This document shows positions 1 through 7,949 of a stretch of 64,000 nucleotides of DNA, in pieces. Source of the DNA: Phaeodactylibacter xiamenensis (lineage in GTDB: Bacteria > Bacteroidota > Bacteroidia > Chitinophagales > Saprospiraceae); assembly GCF_000759025.1 (NCBI RefSeq), contig NZ_JPOS01000038.1, forward strand, positions 310,001-374,000. The letters run 5' to 3'. Under the pieces are notes generated by a model. It was given only the letters and a program-made list of their open reading frames with translations. It had not been told where the DNA came from and did no database searches. Every line of letters starts with the position of its first letter. Within the stretch, counting starts at the first letter, position 1. Both the position numbers and the translations under genes were made by a program.

Positions 1-2
1 GT

Positions 3-872
3 AGCTTTCCTGTTATTATGACTGATGCTTCCGGTACCAGCTGGGATGTTTGGGGGCGAGCAGTCAATGGTCCTTTGGCGGGCAGTCAGCTTCGCCCACT
101 TAATGCCGGAATGGGGTATTGGTTTGTCTTTAGCGCATCTTATCCCGGGCTTGAACTGCATGAGGCGGGAGGTATCGATGCGCCCCTGGCATGGGATACA
201 CTACCGGGATGGAGTATTCCGGAAGCAGGGGTGGCGCAGGGAGCAGACTTTAATGAGATAGAAGCCCTTGACAATCCCCAGTTCATACAATACCATCCTT
301 TCGAAATTTCACCGGATGATGGGTTTTACCTAACAGATGAAGACCTGGTCGTTGTGGTCCGAATCAACGGAGAAACAAAAGTCTATCCACACGCTATCCT
401 AAACTGGCACGAAATCATAAACGACGAAGTCGGCGGAATCCCGGTTTCGGTTACTTACAGTCCGCTAACCGGGACCGCAAAAGTGTGGGAAAGAGACAGT
501 ATCCTTTATGGAGTGTCTGGGCTGATCTACAACAATAATATGCTGGCTTTCGACCGATTCACAGAGAGTTTTTGGTGGCAGCTGGAAGGCAGGTGCATAT
601 TTGGAGGATTACAGGGGGAATCACTGGCGCTGCGGCATTATCTGGAAACGACCTGGGGAACCTGGACAAGAGTGGATCCCTCTCCGGTGGTTGTATCTGA
701 CCTGCAAGGTAGCGGCTATGCTTACAGGGATTTCCCCTATGGTGATTATCAGACCAATGACCATATTACCTACCCGTTACTTTTTGAGGACCACCGCCTT
801 CCATCCAAGGAGCGGGTCTTCGCAGTTGTTGCGGATGGGAGGTGCAAGGTATACCCGCTGAATGTCTTTTAG
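3..872 (+). CDS. DUF3179 domain protein, 5' end cut by window edge
   Basis: The frame is open from the left edge, so the true start is outside the window. The ATG at 18 is internal, because the residues just before it (FPVI) match the same place in the next gene (LPVIM). About 289 codons are visible. It is a tandem paralogue of 952-2082, sharing GMGYWFVF, NGETK.YPH, SVTY.PLTGT and ESFW.QLEG, blocks I associate with DUF3179. The function of this family is unknown to me; the neighbour is a lipoprotein, so a cell-envelope location is likely. One oddity: the SVTYCPLTGT block of the neighbour reads SVTYSPLTGT here, so a cysteine usually kept in the family is replaced by serine. This may mean the copy has lost or changed an activity. 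Confidence 0.8.
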   Translation, partial: SFPVIMTDASGTSWDVWGRAVNGPLAGSQLRPLNAGMGYWFVFSASYPGLELHEAGGIDAPLAWDTLPGWSIPEAGVAQGADFNEIEALDNPQFIQYHPFEISPDDGFYLTDEDLVVVVRINGETKVYPHAILNWHEIINDEVGGIPVSVTYSPLTGTAKVWERDSILYGVSGLIYNNNMLAFDRFTESFWWQLEGRCIFGGLQGESLALRHYLETTWGTWTRVDPSPVVVSDLQGSGYAYRDFPYGDYQTNDHITYPLLFEDHRLPSKERVFAVVADGRCKVYPLNVF

Positions 873-951
873 CGATGGTTAGTGTTCGGGCGGGGACAGT
901 TGCCATGGCAAAAACAACTTAACTTTACTATTTACTTTAATACGCGGGCTT

Positions 952-2082
952 ATGAGTAGTAGAGGCCTTTGGGCGATTTGGATTTTAGCAGGCATCTTGA
1001 CATTAGGTTGCAGCGATGAGCAAGGGGTGCCTGAACCTGTAAACCCTGGAAATAATATAGGTACCGGGTCAATAAAGCTCCTACAGGAAGAATTCAATGG
1101 GGAGCCCGTTGTGGTAGCGGGAAGTGAGCGCCGTAATCTAGTGGTCGCCTTCTCCCGACTCTTTGAAGGGGAGGTGAGGAACTTTTCTCCTGTGCAGGGG
1201 CGGCTTCCTGTTATCATGGAGGATGAGCAGGGGAACAACTGGGATGTTTTCGGTCGTGCTACCTTTGGTCCCGATGCTGGTGCTCAGCTAAAGTATGTCA
1301 ATTCCGGAATGGGCTATTGGTTTGTTTTTGGGGCTTTTTATCCGGGACTGGAGTTACAGGGTCAGGGCCCCCGGGCGGTATCGGTAAATCCGGATACTAC
1401 CGCTGAATGGAGCATACCTTTCTCCTATGTTGGACAGGGTACGGGCTTTGATGGGATACCTGCACTCGATGCCCCGCCTTTTATGGTCTATAATCCACTG
1501 ACAATTGATCCGGAGGACCCTTTTTATCTGGAAGACAATGACCTGGTCCTTGTGGTGTCCCTAAATGGCGAAACCAAGATTTATCCTCATAAAATTCTTG
1601 ACTGGCATGAGATAGTCAATGATGACGTAGGAGGAGTAGCGCTATCAGTTACTTATTGCCCCCTGACCGGAACCGGTAAAGTCTGGAAAAGAAATGAAGA
1701 AGACCTTGCAAATGGTTTTGGGGTGTCCGGACTACTTTACAACAGTAACTTACTGGCCTTTGATCGCATAACGGAGAGTTTCTGGCATCAGTTAGAAGGC
1801 GTTTCTGTTTTTGGAGACCGTATGGGTGAACGGCTGGAGCTTGTCCCTTTCGTGGAAACGACCTGGGGTACCTGGCGGGGGCTGGCACAAGACCCGTTAG
1901 TAATGAGTGAACAAACCGGGATAGATCGGGACTACACGGAATATCCCTACGGAGATTATAAAACAAGTGACCTCATTGCCTATCCCGTCCTTTATAACGA
2001 TGACCGGCTTTCCCCTAAGCAGCGCGTATTTAGTATAATTGTCGAAGGTAGGGCCAAAGTTTATCAGTTGAGTGATTTTTGA
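952..2082 (+). CDS. DUF3179 domain lipoprotein
   Basis: A 376-residue protein. The N-terminus has a hydrophobic stretch (about residues 6-19) ending in the lipobox LTLGC, so it should be cleaved at Cys20 and lipid-anchored. The rest matches the DUF3179 pattern seen in the partial gene upstream: a tryptophan/glycine-rich block WDVFGRA...GMGYWFVFG, then LNGETKIYPH, SVTYCPLTGT with its cysteine, and ESFWHQLEG. DUF3179 proteins have no reaction I can name. The two genes are separated by 79 bases and point the same way, so they may be co-transcribed. The stop is 3 bases before the next reading frame, which suggests that the (now broken) outer-membrane gene was its operon partner. Confidence 0.8.
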   Translation: MSSRGLWAIWILAGILTLGCSDEQGVPEPVNPGNNIGTGSIKLLQEEFNGEPVVVAGSERRNLVVAFSRLFEGEVRNFSPVQGRLPVIMEDEQGNNWDVFGRATFGPDAGAQLKYVNSGMGYWFVFGAFYPGLELQGQGPRAVSVNPDTTAEWSIPFSYVGQGTGFDGIPALDAPPFMVYNPLTIDPEDPFYLEDNDLVLVVSLNGETKIYPHKILDWHEIVNDDVGGVALSVTYCPLTGTGKVWKRNEEDLANGFGVSGLLYNSNLLAFDRITESFWHQLEGVSVFGDRMGERLELVPFVETTWGTWRGLAQDPLVMSEQTGIDRDYTEYPYGDYKTSDLIAYPVLYNDDRLSPKQRVFSIIVEGRAKVYQLSDF

Positions 2083-2085
2083 CCT

Positions 2086-2501
2086 ATGCGTTATCTGCAA
2101 CTCTTTCTGGTTTTCTGTTTGCCGTTGAGCCTTTACGGGCAAGGCTGTTGTTCCGGTGGCCCTCCTTTGTCTGGCAGCCTGGGGCTTGAGCCGATTCAGG
2201 GCAGGCATTGGCAGGTTGAACCGATATTTGACTACAATACACAGCAAGACCTCGTTTCAGGTACGAAATCCTTTGCCGACAACCCCCGTAACCGGCTGAC
2301 TTATGCCGGGTTGCTCAGAGTAAGTTACGCCTTAAATGCGCGCCTGTCTTTTACGGTTCTAACTTCTTGGGTACGACAAGAGGAAAGGGTAAGGCGGGTT
2401 GGCGGAGGCCAAAGCATCAATTATGCACAGGGACTCAGTTGACTACCTCCCTGCGGACCCGGCTTAGTCTCCGGTATTCCTGGGGAGCTGAAAAGAATTA
2501 A
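2086..2501 (+). pseudogene. outer-membrane beta-barrel gene with internal deletion and frameshift
   Basis: The first 118 codons (2086-2442) give a signal peptide (FCLPLSLYGQG), a GCCSGG motif and beta-barrel-like amphipathic stretches, then stop abruptly after NYAQGLS. In the frame starting at 2424, past that stop, the text GTQLTTSLRTRLSLRYSW runs to a stop at 2499-2501. That looks like the last beta-strand of an outer-membrane protein. Proteins I know that begin with GCCSGG are about 300 residues, so roughly 150-200 central codons seem to have been deleted, leaving N- and C-terminal parts out of frame. Short similarity around CAGGGACTCAG may mark the junction. The pseudogene reading is inference; the two frames are directly visible. 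Its end overlaps the convergent TonB-C gene by 4 bases. Confidence 0.65.
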
Positions 2502-2947
2502 AACTCAATCGTATAACTATAACTCCCCCCACCCGAAGGCGCAGCAGGCTTAGCGGGCTCCTCCTTTTTCACAGAAGTTGTATACTGATATTGCACAGCA
2601 GTAGGCTGCGCTTCCGGCTTAGGCAAACGGAAATGCACCTTAATACTATTGTGAAAAACCACCTTCGTCTTCTTCCCTGGCAATTTCGGCACTTCGAACT
2701 TTAACAACTTCGTCACCCGTACGGCTTCCTCATCACAACCCTGCCCAATGCCAGAGACGACCTGCGCTTCGGTAACCTGACCCTCATGATTGATGCTGTA
2801 TTTCAGCACAACGGTGCCTTCCACCTTTGCTTTCAGCGCTTCCTTCGGGTATTGGAGGTTTTGCGCAATGAACTGCCGCAGTGCCTTGGGGCCGCCCGGA
2901 TATACCGGCTTTTTGATGAAATGTTTGTCTTTCTTTTCGCGTTGCAT
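2498..2947 (-). CDS. TonB C-terminal domain protein, no membrane anchor
   Basis: A 149-residue protein whose residues 15-110 fit the TonB C-terminal fold: YPGGPKALRQFIAQNLQYP, then EGTVVLKYSINHEGQV, and a KLLKFEVPKLPGKK segment before the last strand. Classical TonB energises outer-membrane receptors from an inner-membrane anchor. Here there is no signal peptide or membrane helix, and the tail is a proline/alanine/glycine linker. It is therefore a stand-alone TonB_C domain protein of unknown partner, a type common in Bacteroidota. ATG start at 2947. It stands alone on its strand, convergent with the broken outer-membrane gene and divergent from xerC. Confidence 0.7.
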   Translation of the reverse strand: MQREKKDKHFIKKPVYPGGPKALRQFIAQNLQYPKEALKAKVEGTVVLKYSINHEGQVTEAQVVSGIGQGCDEEAVRVTKLLKFEVPKLPGKKTKVVFHNSIKVHFRLPKPEAQPTAVQYQYTTSVKKEEPAKPAAPSGGGSYSYTIEF

Positions 2948-3054
2948 AGCTATGCTTTATAAACAGGAGTGAGTCCCCTGCGATGATCAATGATAAGAAA
3001 ATTTGACAAATAATCTTTTTCTACCTAACTTGATTCCACAGTTAAGCCCACTAA

Positions 3055-3951
3055 ATGAAACTAGAGTCCTTCTTTCAATACCTGGAATTCGAGAAGCGTT
3101 TCTCTATCCATACCATTACCGCTTATCGCAAAGATTTGCAGCAATTCATGGAATACCTGAGTAAGGCTTTAGGTATTGACCAAATGCAGGAGGTCCGCCA
3201 CAGCCATATACGGTCTTTCATGGTGGAGCTGATTACGGAAGGGCGGGAAGCCCGGACGGTTAACCGTAAGCTTTCCACTATTAAGGCCTACTACCGTTTT
3301 TTGCTCCGCAGAGGGCATTTAGCGGAAGACCCCACCCTCAAGGTATCGGCCCCCAAATTGCCGAAGCGCCTGCCGGGGGCGGTGCGGAAAGAAGCACTTC
3401 AGATCTTATTCAGTGAGGTCACATTCCCGGAAGGCTATGAAGGCAAGAGAGACCGGTTGGTCCTGGAGCTGCTGTATGCCACCGGGATGCGCCGCTCGGA
3501 GTTGATCGCGCTCCGCCCGGAGGACTTTAACTGGGCGCAGCAGGAGATTCTCATCCGCGGTAAAGGGGGGAAGGAAAGACTGGTGCCGATTGGGAAAAGC
3601 CTGGTGCTGGAAGTGCAGGACTTCATCAGGTGGCGTGAAGAGCTGCACGGGGCTAACAAACAAAAGCTCCTGTTGCTTACCGCAAAAGGCAAACCTATGT
3701 ACCCCAAGCTGGTCTATAATATTGTACGTAAGTACCTCTCGGCTGTGAGCCCCGACGAGCGGCTTGGGCCACACGCCCTTCGCCACTCCTTTGCGACTCA
3801 CTTGTCTGAGAATGGCGCCGAGCTTAATGCGATAAAAGCTTTGCTGGGGCATTCCAGCCTGGCTTCCACGCAAGTATACACGCATAACTCTGTAGAGCGG
3901 CTAAGAGCCGTTTACCAACAAGCCCATCCTAACGCAAAAGGGGAAGATTAG
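3055..3951 (+). CDS. xerC: XerC/XerD-type tyrosine recombinase
   Basis: A site-specific recombinase of 298 residues, the normal length for Xer proteins that resolve chromosome dimers at dif. The N-terminal SAM-like core-binding domain (about 1-95) is followed by the catalytic domain. The full catalytic set is visible: Arg146 (ATGMRRSEL), Lys170 (RGKGGKER), His240 and Arg243 (HALRHSFATHL), His266 (LLGHSSLASTQ) and the nucleophile Tyr275. Placement just ahead of hpf and the tRNA-tuf cluster is, as I recall, conserved in Bacteroidota, which supports a housekeeping Xer enzyme and not a phage integrase. XerC versus XerD cannot be decided by eye. Confidence 0.9.
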   Translation: MKLESFFQYLEFEKRFSIHTITAYRKDLQQFMEYLSKALGIDQMQEVRHSHIRSFMVELITEGREARTVNRKLSTIKAYYRFLLRRGHLAEDPTLKVSAPKLPKRLPGAVRKEALQILFSEVTFPEGYEGKRDRLVLELLYATGMRRSELIALRPEDFNWAQQEILIRGKGGKERLVPIGKSLVLEVQDFIRWREELHGANKQKLLLLTAKGKPMYPKLVYNIVRKYLSAVSPDERLGPHALRHSFATHLSENGAELNAIKALLGHSSLASTQVYTHNSVERLRAVYQQAHPNAKGED

Positions 3952-4009
3952 CATCTGCCCCCTGATGTGCGACCATATTTAACCTCTTTATCATCAAAAA
4001 GGAAAGATT

Positions 4010-4315
4010 ATGAAAGTTCAAACAGAAGCAGTATCGTTCAAAGCCGACCAGAAACTCATCGATTTTATCGAACAGAAGCTACAGAAGATGGAAAAATATT
4101 TTGACAGGATTATCGAAGCTAAGGTGACGCTGAAACTGGAAAACTCCGGTCAGGTCAAAGACAAGATCGCAGAGCTCAGCATAAGTGTCCCCGGAGATAC
4201 TTTATTTGTGCGGGAATCCGCCAAAACTTTTGAGTCCTCAGTAGACGGTGCTGCCTCGACGATGCGCCGGCAACTGATCCGGTACAAAGACCGCCTCCGT
4301 CGCAAATCGGCTTAA
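4010..4315 (+). CDS. hpf: ribosome hibernation promoting factor (HPF/RaiA family, short form)
   Basis: 101 residues starting MKVQTEAVSFKADQKLIDFIEQKLQKMEKYF, the beta-alpha-beta start of the S30AE fold, with the typical basic end RRQLIRYKDRLRRKSA. Proteins of this family bind the 30S decoding site and hold idle ribosomes in an inactive state. The length is that of short HPF/YfiA; the extra C-terminal dimerisation domain of long HPF is absent. It lies 58 bases after xerC on the same strand and is followed by two stem-loops, so the two genes probably form one transcript. Confidence 0.88.
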   Translation: MKVQTEAVSFKADQKLIDFIEQKLQKMEKYFDRIIEAKVTLKLENSGQVKDKIAELSISVPGDTLFVRESAKTFESSVDGAASTMRRQLIRYKDRLRRKSA

Positions 4316-4323
4316 GCCGCAAG

Positions 4324-4349
4324 ATCAGGCTTTCTGTTGTAAGCCTGAT
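4324..4349 (+). terminator. stem-loop after hpf
   Basis: Perfect 9-bp inverted repeat ATCAGGCTT/AAGCCTGAT with an 8-base loop, 9 bases after the hpf stop. There is no clear U-run after it, so it is a terminator or 3'-end stabiliser by position only. Confidence 0.5.
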
Positions 4350-4368
4350 GTATAAAGGGTGGGGTTAT

Positions 4369-4402
4369 TTGCGCCGCTTGGGTTAAGGCTCAAGCGGCGC
4401 AA
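4369..4402 (+). terminator. second strong stem-loop after hpf
   Basis: Perfect 12-bp GC-rich inverted repeat TTGCGCCGCTTG/CAAGCGGCGCAA with a 10-base loop. It is followed by GTTATTT, so it would work as a weak U-run terminator at best. It separates xerC-hpf from the promoters of the tRNA cluster. Confidence 0.55.
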
Positions 4403-4516
4403 GTTATTTAACGGGGAACTTTTTCCGATTCTATAGACTAATGGTATTGCAGGTTGTCCGGGAATTGCTAACTTTGCCGGGCAACTGAAAAAAAGTACCA
4501 AAAAAAGTGAACGAGC

Positions 4517-4547
4517 TTTTTGAATATTGACAAAAGTTGTATCTTTG
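4517..4547 (+). promoter_or_regulatory. promoter P1 of the tRNA-tuf cluster
   Basis: TTTTTG (4517-4522), 17 bases, then TATCTTTG (4540-4547), an exact match to the Bacteroidetes primary sigma consensus TTTG-N17-23-TAnnTTTG. Confidence 0.7.
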
Positions 4548-4612
4548 CAATCGCTTTGAGAAAATGATCCAAAAGCGATGTTTGACAGGCTAAAAAAAAA
4601 GTGTTTTACCGC

Positions 4613-4642
4613 TTGCAGATTTGATTCTTTCAATTATCTTTG
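4613..4642 (+). promoter_or_regulatory. promoter P2 of the tRNA-tuf cluster
   Basis: TTG (4613-4615), 19 bases, then TATCTTTG (4635-4642), the same -7 element as P1 95 bases upstream. Transcription would start near 4649, about 64 bases before the first tRNA. Confidence 0.7.
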
Positions 4643-4712
4643 CGGGGCGATTTCAGGAAGGGTGTTACCAACCACTTTTCCGGTGTAAAAGTTGCTGTAC
4701 AATGAGTCATAA

Positions 4713-4786
4713 GCCAGCATAGCTCAGTTGGCCAGAGCAGCTGATTTGTAATCAGCGGGTCGGGGGTTCGAATCCCTCTGCTGGCT
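4713..4786 (+). tRNA. tRNA-Thr (anticodon TGT)
   Basis: Cloverleaf of 74 bases: acceptor GCCAGCA/TGCTGGC, T8-A9, D-stem GCTC/GAGC, anticodon stem GCTGA/TCAGC with loop TTTGTAA (anticodon 4747-4749), T-loop TTCGAAT. CCA is not encoded. Confidence 0.95.
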
Positions 4787-4859
4787 CAAAAGCAGCAAAA
4801 TCGCTTTAAAACACAAACTGCTTTCCGGAGGCTTTTTCAGAAGTTTTTGGGAAGCAAAC

Positions 4860-4942
4860 GGGGGTGCGCCGGAGTTGGAGAGCCGGGCCAGACTGTAAAT
4901 CTGGTGACTTTGTCTGAATAGGTTCGAATCCTATCACCCCCA
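4860..4942 (+). tRNA. tRNA-Tyr (anticodon GTA)
   Basis: 83 bases with the long variable arm expected of tRNA-Tyr. Acceptor GGGGGTG/CACCCCC, anticodon stem CCAGA/TCTGG with loop CTGTAAA (anticodon 4895-4897), T-stem ATAGG/CCTAT. CCA is not encoded. Confidence 0.95.
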
Positions 4943-4945
4943 CTA

Positions 4946-4963
4946 TTTCAGTTCCAACTGAAA
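4946..4963 (+). other. perfect inverted repeat directly after tRNA-Tyr
   Basis: TTTCAGTT/AACTGAAA around a CC centre, starting 4 bases after the tRNA end. It is probably an RNA processing or stabilising element; similar short palindromes follow tRNA-Gly and the second tRNA-Thr. Confidence 0.45.
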
Positions 4964-5049
4964 TTTTCGCCAATGCTACGAAGGTAGCTAAGGCGTTTTG
5001 CTGTTTCTGGTCCCTGCAAAGGGATCGCAGCATTTGAAAAGTTAGAAAA

Positions 5050-5122
5050 GCGGGTGTAGCTCAGTTGGTAGAGCATCAGCCTTCCAAGCTGAGGGTCGCG
5101 GGTTCGAGTCTCGTCGCCCGCT
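5050..5122 (+). tRNA. tRNA-Gly (anticodon TCC)
   Basis: 73 bases: acceptor GCGGGTG/CGCCCGC (one T-G pair), D-stem GCTC/GAGC, anticodon stem TCAGC/GCTGA with loop CTTCCAA (anticodon 5083-5085), T-loop TTCGAGT. Confidence 0.95.
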
Positions 5123-5126
5123 CTAA

Positions 5127-5148
5127 TTTTCCCAGACTGCTGGGAAAA
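5127..5148 (+). other. perfect hairpin directly after tRNA-Gly
   Basis: TTTTCCCAG/CTGGGAAAA with a 4-base loop, 4 bases past the tRNA 3' end. Likely an RNA processing signal in the polycistronic tRNA transcript. Confidence 0.5.
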
Positions 5149-5341
5149 CATGAAGAATAGGGGAGTGCCCTTCATCAGAATAAGGTAACCTGATCTTCTT
5201 CTTCTGAAATATTGATAAGTGTCTTGCTTAGGCAGGCACAAAAAATAAGCCGGTCACGGCAAGGAGCGTCTGCCTGATACCGAAGTTACTCTGGCAAGAG
5301 TAGCAGGATGGAAGTGCAAGCTTCATGAATGTAAAAGTTAA

Positions 5342-5413
<72 letters not shown>

Positions 5414-5479
5414 CACTTTAGTGAACGGTACTTTATTCTGATTCATTACTAAAATTTCGCATCAAAAATTTGATTACCG

Positions 5480-6676
5480 ATGGCTAAGGAAACTTTTGAA
5501 AGAACGAAACCCCACTTGAACGTGGGTACTATCGGTCACGTTGACCACGGTAAGACGACGCTTACTGCGGCAATCACAAACGTATTGGCCGACGCGGGTT
5601 TCGCTGAGAAGAAAGACTATGACTCTATCGATGCTGCTCCAGAAGAAAAGGAGCGTGGTATCACCATTAATACGGCACACGTAGAGTACCAAACAGAAAA
5701 CCGTCACTACGCTCACGTTGACTGCCCAGGTCACGCTGATTACGTAAAGAATATGGTTACTGGTGCTGCTCAGATGGACGGTGCGATCCTTGTTGTGGCT
5801 GCTACCGACGGTCCAATGCCACAAACTCGTGAGCACATCCTGCTCGCTCGCCAGGTAGGTGTACCTAGCATCGTTGTCTTCATGAACAAAGTTGACCTCG
5901 TTGATGACGAGGAAATGCTTGAGCTCGTTGAGATGGAAGTTCGTGAGCTGCTCGATCAGTACGAATTCGACGGCGACAACGCTTCTATCATCCAGGGCTC
6001 TGCACTGAAGGCACTCGAAGGAGATGCTGACGCACGTCAGAAAATCCTTGACCTGATGGCTGCTGTTGACTCAGATATTCCTGAGCCGGAGCGTGCAATC
6101 GATAAGGACTTCTTGATGCCTATCGAGGACGTATTCTCTATCACAGGTCGTGGTACTGTTGCTACAGGCCGTATCGAGCGTGGTGTTATCAACACTGGTG
6201 ATCCCGTTGAGATCATCGGTATGATGGCTGATGACGCGAAGCCACTGACTTCCACTATCACAGGTGTGGAAATGTTCCGTAAGATCCTGACTCGTGGTGA
6301 AGCTGGTGACAACGCTGGTCTGCTGCTGCGTGGTATCGACAAGAACGACATCAAGCGTGGTATGGTAATCTGTAAGCCAGGTTCTGTTAAGCCTCACAAA
6401 CACTTCAAGTGCGAGGTTTACGTACTGAGCAAGGAAGAAGGTGGCCGTCACACGCCATTCTTCAACGGCTACCGCCCACAGTTCTACTTCCGTACCACTG
6501 ACGTAACTGGTGATGTGAATCTGCCAGACGGTGTTGAGATGGTAATGCCTGGTGACAACGTTTCACTCGAAGTGAAGCTGCTGAACACCATCGCAATGGA
6601 GAAGGGTCTGCGTTTTGCGATTCGCGAAGGCGGTCGTACCGTAGGTGCCGGTCAGGTAACTGAGATTATCGACTAA
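5480..6676 (+). CDS. tuf: translation elongation factor Tu
   Basis: 398 residues. This GTPase delivers aminoacyl-tRNA to the ribosome. The G motifs are all present: [13 protein letters not shown] (P-loop), the switch region [31 protein letters not shown] (G3, given here only in part: DCPGHADY), and MNKVD (G4). Domains II and III follow ([13 protein letters not shown], then [20 protein letters not shown], 20 residues). It lies in a tRNA-flanked position, between tRNA-Thr and tRNA-Trp, as in other Bacteroidota, and shares their transcript. Codon choice is strongly biased, as expected for a highly expressed gene. Confidence 0.97.
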   Translation: MAKETFERTKPHLNVGTIGHVDHGKTTLTAAITNVLADAGFAEKKDYDSIDAAPEEKERGITINTAHVEYQTENRHYAHVDCPGHADYVKNMVTGAAQMDGAILVVAATDGPMPQTREHILLARQVGVPSIVVFMNKVDLVDDEEMLELVEMEVRELLDQYEFDGDNASIIQGSALKALEGDADARQKILDLMAAVDSDIPEPERAIDKDFLMPIEDVFSITGRGTVATGRIERGVINTGDPVEIIGMMADDAKPLTSTITGVEMFRKILTRGEAGDNAGLLLRGIDKNDIKRGMVICKPGSVKPHKHFKCEVYVLSKEEGGRHTPFFNGYRPQFYFRTTDVTGDVNLPDGVEMVMPGDNVSLEVKLLNTIAMEKGLRFAIREGGRTVGAGQVTEIID

Positions 6677-6693
6677 GCAACTTTCGAACGAAA

Positions 6694-6770
6694 CTTGTAC
6701 AGGTTTATGGCCTGTAAGCAAGTCTTGAAATAAGTGAGGAAGACTGGGTTGTGTTCGACTCGGTCTTCTT
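6694..6770 (+). other. two stem-loops between tuf and tRNA-Trp
   Basis: ACAGG/CCTGT (6699-6715, extended by CTTG/CAAG outside) and GGAAGAC/GTCTTC...CC (6738-6770). They sit between the tuf stop and the tRNA and may punctuate or process the transcript. There is no U-run, so termination is not implied. Confidence 0.4.
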
Positions 6771-6776
6771 CCACAC

Positions 6777-6849
6777 ACGGGCATAGCTCAACTGGTAGAG
6801 CGACGGTCTCCAAAACCGTAGGCTGGGGGTTCAAGTCCTCCTGCCCGTG
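6777..6849 (+). tRNA. tRNA-Trp (anticodon CCA)
   Basis: 73 bases: acceptor ACGGGCA/TGCCCGT, T8-A9, anticodon stem ACGGT/ACCGT with loop CTCCAAA (anticodon 6810-6812), T-loop TTCAAGT, and discriminator G6849 as expected for tRNA-Trp. It lies between tuf and secE, the usual place. Confidence 0.95.
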
Positions 6850-6897
6850 CAAGTGCTAAGCCGGAGGACGCAGAAATCACCTGCTATTGGCTGGCAA

Positions 6898-6971
6898 AAT
6901 TTACAGGGTAAATTCATTATGAATCCCATAGATACAGCGGATAGTTGTGCTATGGGATGTCTCTGTAAATT
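6898..6971 (+). other. nested perfect inverted repeats ahead of secE
   Basis: The outer arms AATTTACAG (6898-6906) and CTGTAAATT (6963-6971), and the inner arms ATCCCATAG (6923-6931) and CTATGGGAT (6950-6958), are both perfect 9-bp pairs. Together they can fold into one long stem with a 16/4-base internal loop and an 18-base apical loop, 42 bases upstream of secE. The function is unknown; it may be a leader structure for the secE-nusG-ribosomal protein operon. Confidence 0.55.
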
Positions 6972-7013
6972 GGAAAAAATAATTTTAGGCTTCAACTTAA
7001 CAAGCGAGGTAAG

Positions 7014-7202
7014 ATGGAAAGGTTGAAATTGTACATTCTAGAGAGCTATAATGAGCTTGTTACTAAGGTAACCTGGCCATCATGGTCAAACCTACAGAGC
7101 AGCACAGTCGTCGTTTTGGTGGCTTCCATTCTGCTCGCACTGGTTATTTTCCTCATGGATGTAGTGTCCAAGGGCGTACTGGACCAGATCTATAGCCTCT
7201 AA
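7014..7202 (+). CDS. secE: preprotein translocase subunit SecE
   Basis: 62 residues with one membrane helix (about 31-50) and the short amphipathic segment KVTWPSW before it, the hallmark of single-helix SecE. It clamps SecY in the inner-membrane translocon. It is the first gene after tRNA-Trp and lies 19 bases ahead of nusG, the classic secE-nusG pair. Confidence 0.93.
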   Translation: MERLKLYILESYNELVTKVTWPSWSNLQSSTVVVLVASILLALVIFLMDVVSKGVLDQIYSL

Positions 7203-7221
7203 TTTTTCAGGATAATCCGTA

Positions 7222-7836
7222 ATGATGTCTGAGGACAACGAAAAGCATATCGAAGAAGAAGAAATCACTAATGAACCATTAGAGTCTACGGGCCCTGATA
7301 AAAAGTGGTACTCTCTTCGTGTTATTAGTGGTAAAGAGCGTAAGATCAAGGAACGTATTGAGCTTGAAATCGACCGCTCAAAATGGGCAGACTTCATTAC
7401 GCAGGTACTGGTACCAACTGAAAAGGTATATAAAATCCGTGCCGGGAAAAAAGTGATTTCCGAGCGGAATATCCTTCCTGGCTATATCCTGATTGAAGCT
7501 ATCCCTGCCAGATTGTCTGGTGAGATCATTCAAACCATCGCCAATATTCCAAATGTCATTCACTTTTTGGGTAAGAATAACCCTATCCCCATGCGCCCTT
7601 CCGAGGCCAACCGTATGCTGGGCAAAGTGGATGAGTCGCAGGAGGCAGGCGAAGCCATGATAGAGCCATTTATTGTTGGTGAGACAGTAAAGATCATTGA
7701 TGGTCCGTTCAGCGAATTTGTTGGAGACATTCAGGAAGTGAATGATGAGAAGAAAAAACTGAAGGTTATTGTTAAAATCTTCGGCAGAGGTACAGAGGTT
7801 GAGCTCAACTTCATGCAGGTAGAGAAGACCTCATAA
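7222..7836 (+). CDS. nusG: transcription termination/antitermination factor NusG
   Basis: 204 residues. The N-terminal NGN domain begins at KKWYSLRVISGKERKIKERI and the C-terminal KOW domain at GETVKIIDGPFSEFVGDI. The protein couples RNA polymerase to ribosomes and Rho. It has the extra internal segment between NGN motifs usual for Bacteroidota. Two adjacent ATG codons (7222, 7225) could start it. It is co-directional with secE and rplK. Confidence 0.95.
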   Translation: MMSEDNEKHIEEEEITNEPLESTGPDKKWYSLRVISGKERKIKERIELEIDRSKWADFITQVLVPTEKVYKIRAGKKVISERNILPGYILIEAIPARLSGEIIQTIANIPNVIHFLGKNNPIPMRPSEANRMLGKVDESQEAGEAMIEPFIVGETVKIIDGPFSEFVGDIQEVNDEKKKLKVIVKIFGRGTEVELNFMQVEKTS

Positions 7837-7949
7837 CTGGATTGTAATTTTAGCTACACGCTTTTGTCCCTGTTTTCCGACTGATGCAACCGGAATGCAG
7901 GAGCTTCCCCTAAGCAACGTAGCCCCAAATATTTTTAAAGCGAGATACA

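Larger units (their letters stand above)
4316..4712. other. intergenic region: two hairpins then two tandem promoters
   Basis: This 397-base gap has no credible gene. Its left part holds two perfect stem-loops (4324-4349 and 4369-4402). Its right part holds two Bacteroidetes-type promoters (4517-4547 and 4613-4642) that must drive the tRNA-tuf cluster. Reading frames on the minus strand here show no family features. Confidence 0.7.

Noticed and set aside
3055-3951. Phage or integron integrase
   Set aside because: Length, complete Xer motifs and the conserved hpf-tRNA-tuf neighbourhood fit a housekeeping Xer recombinase; no attachment-site repeats seen at the tRNAs.
5474-5836. Long minus-strand reading frame over tuf
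   Set aside because: Shadow of a highly biased gene; no family features and fully antisense to EF-Tu.
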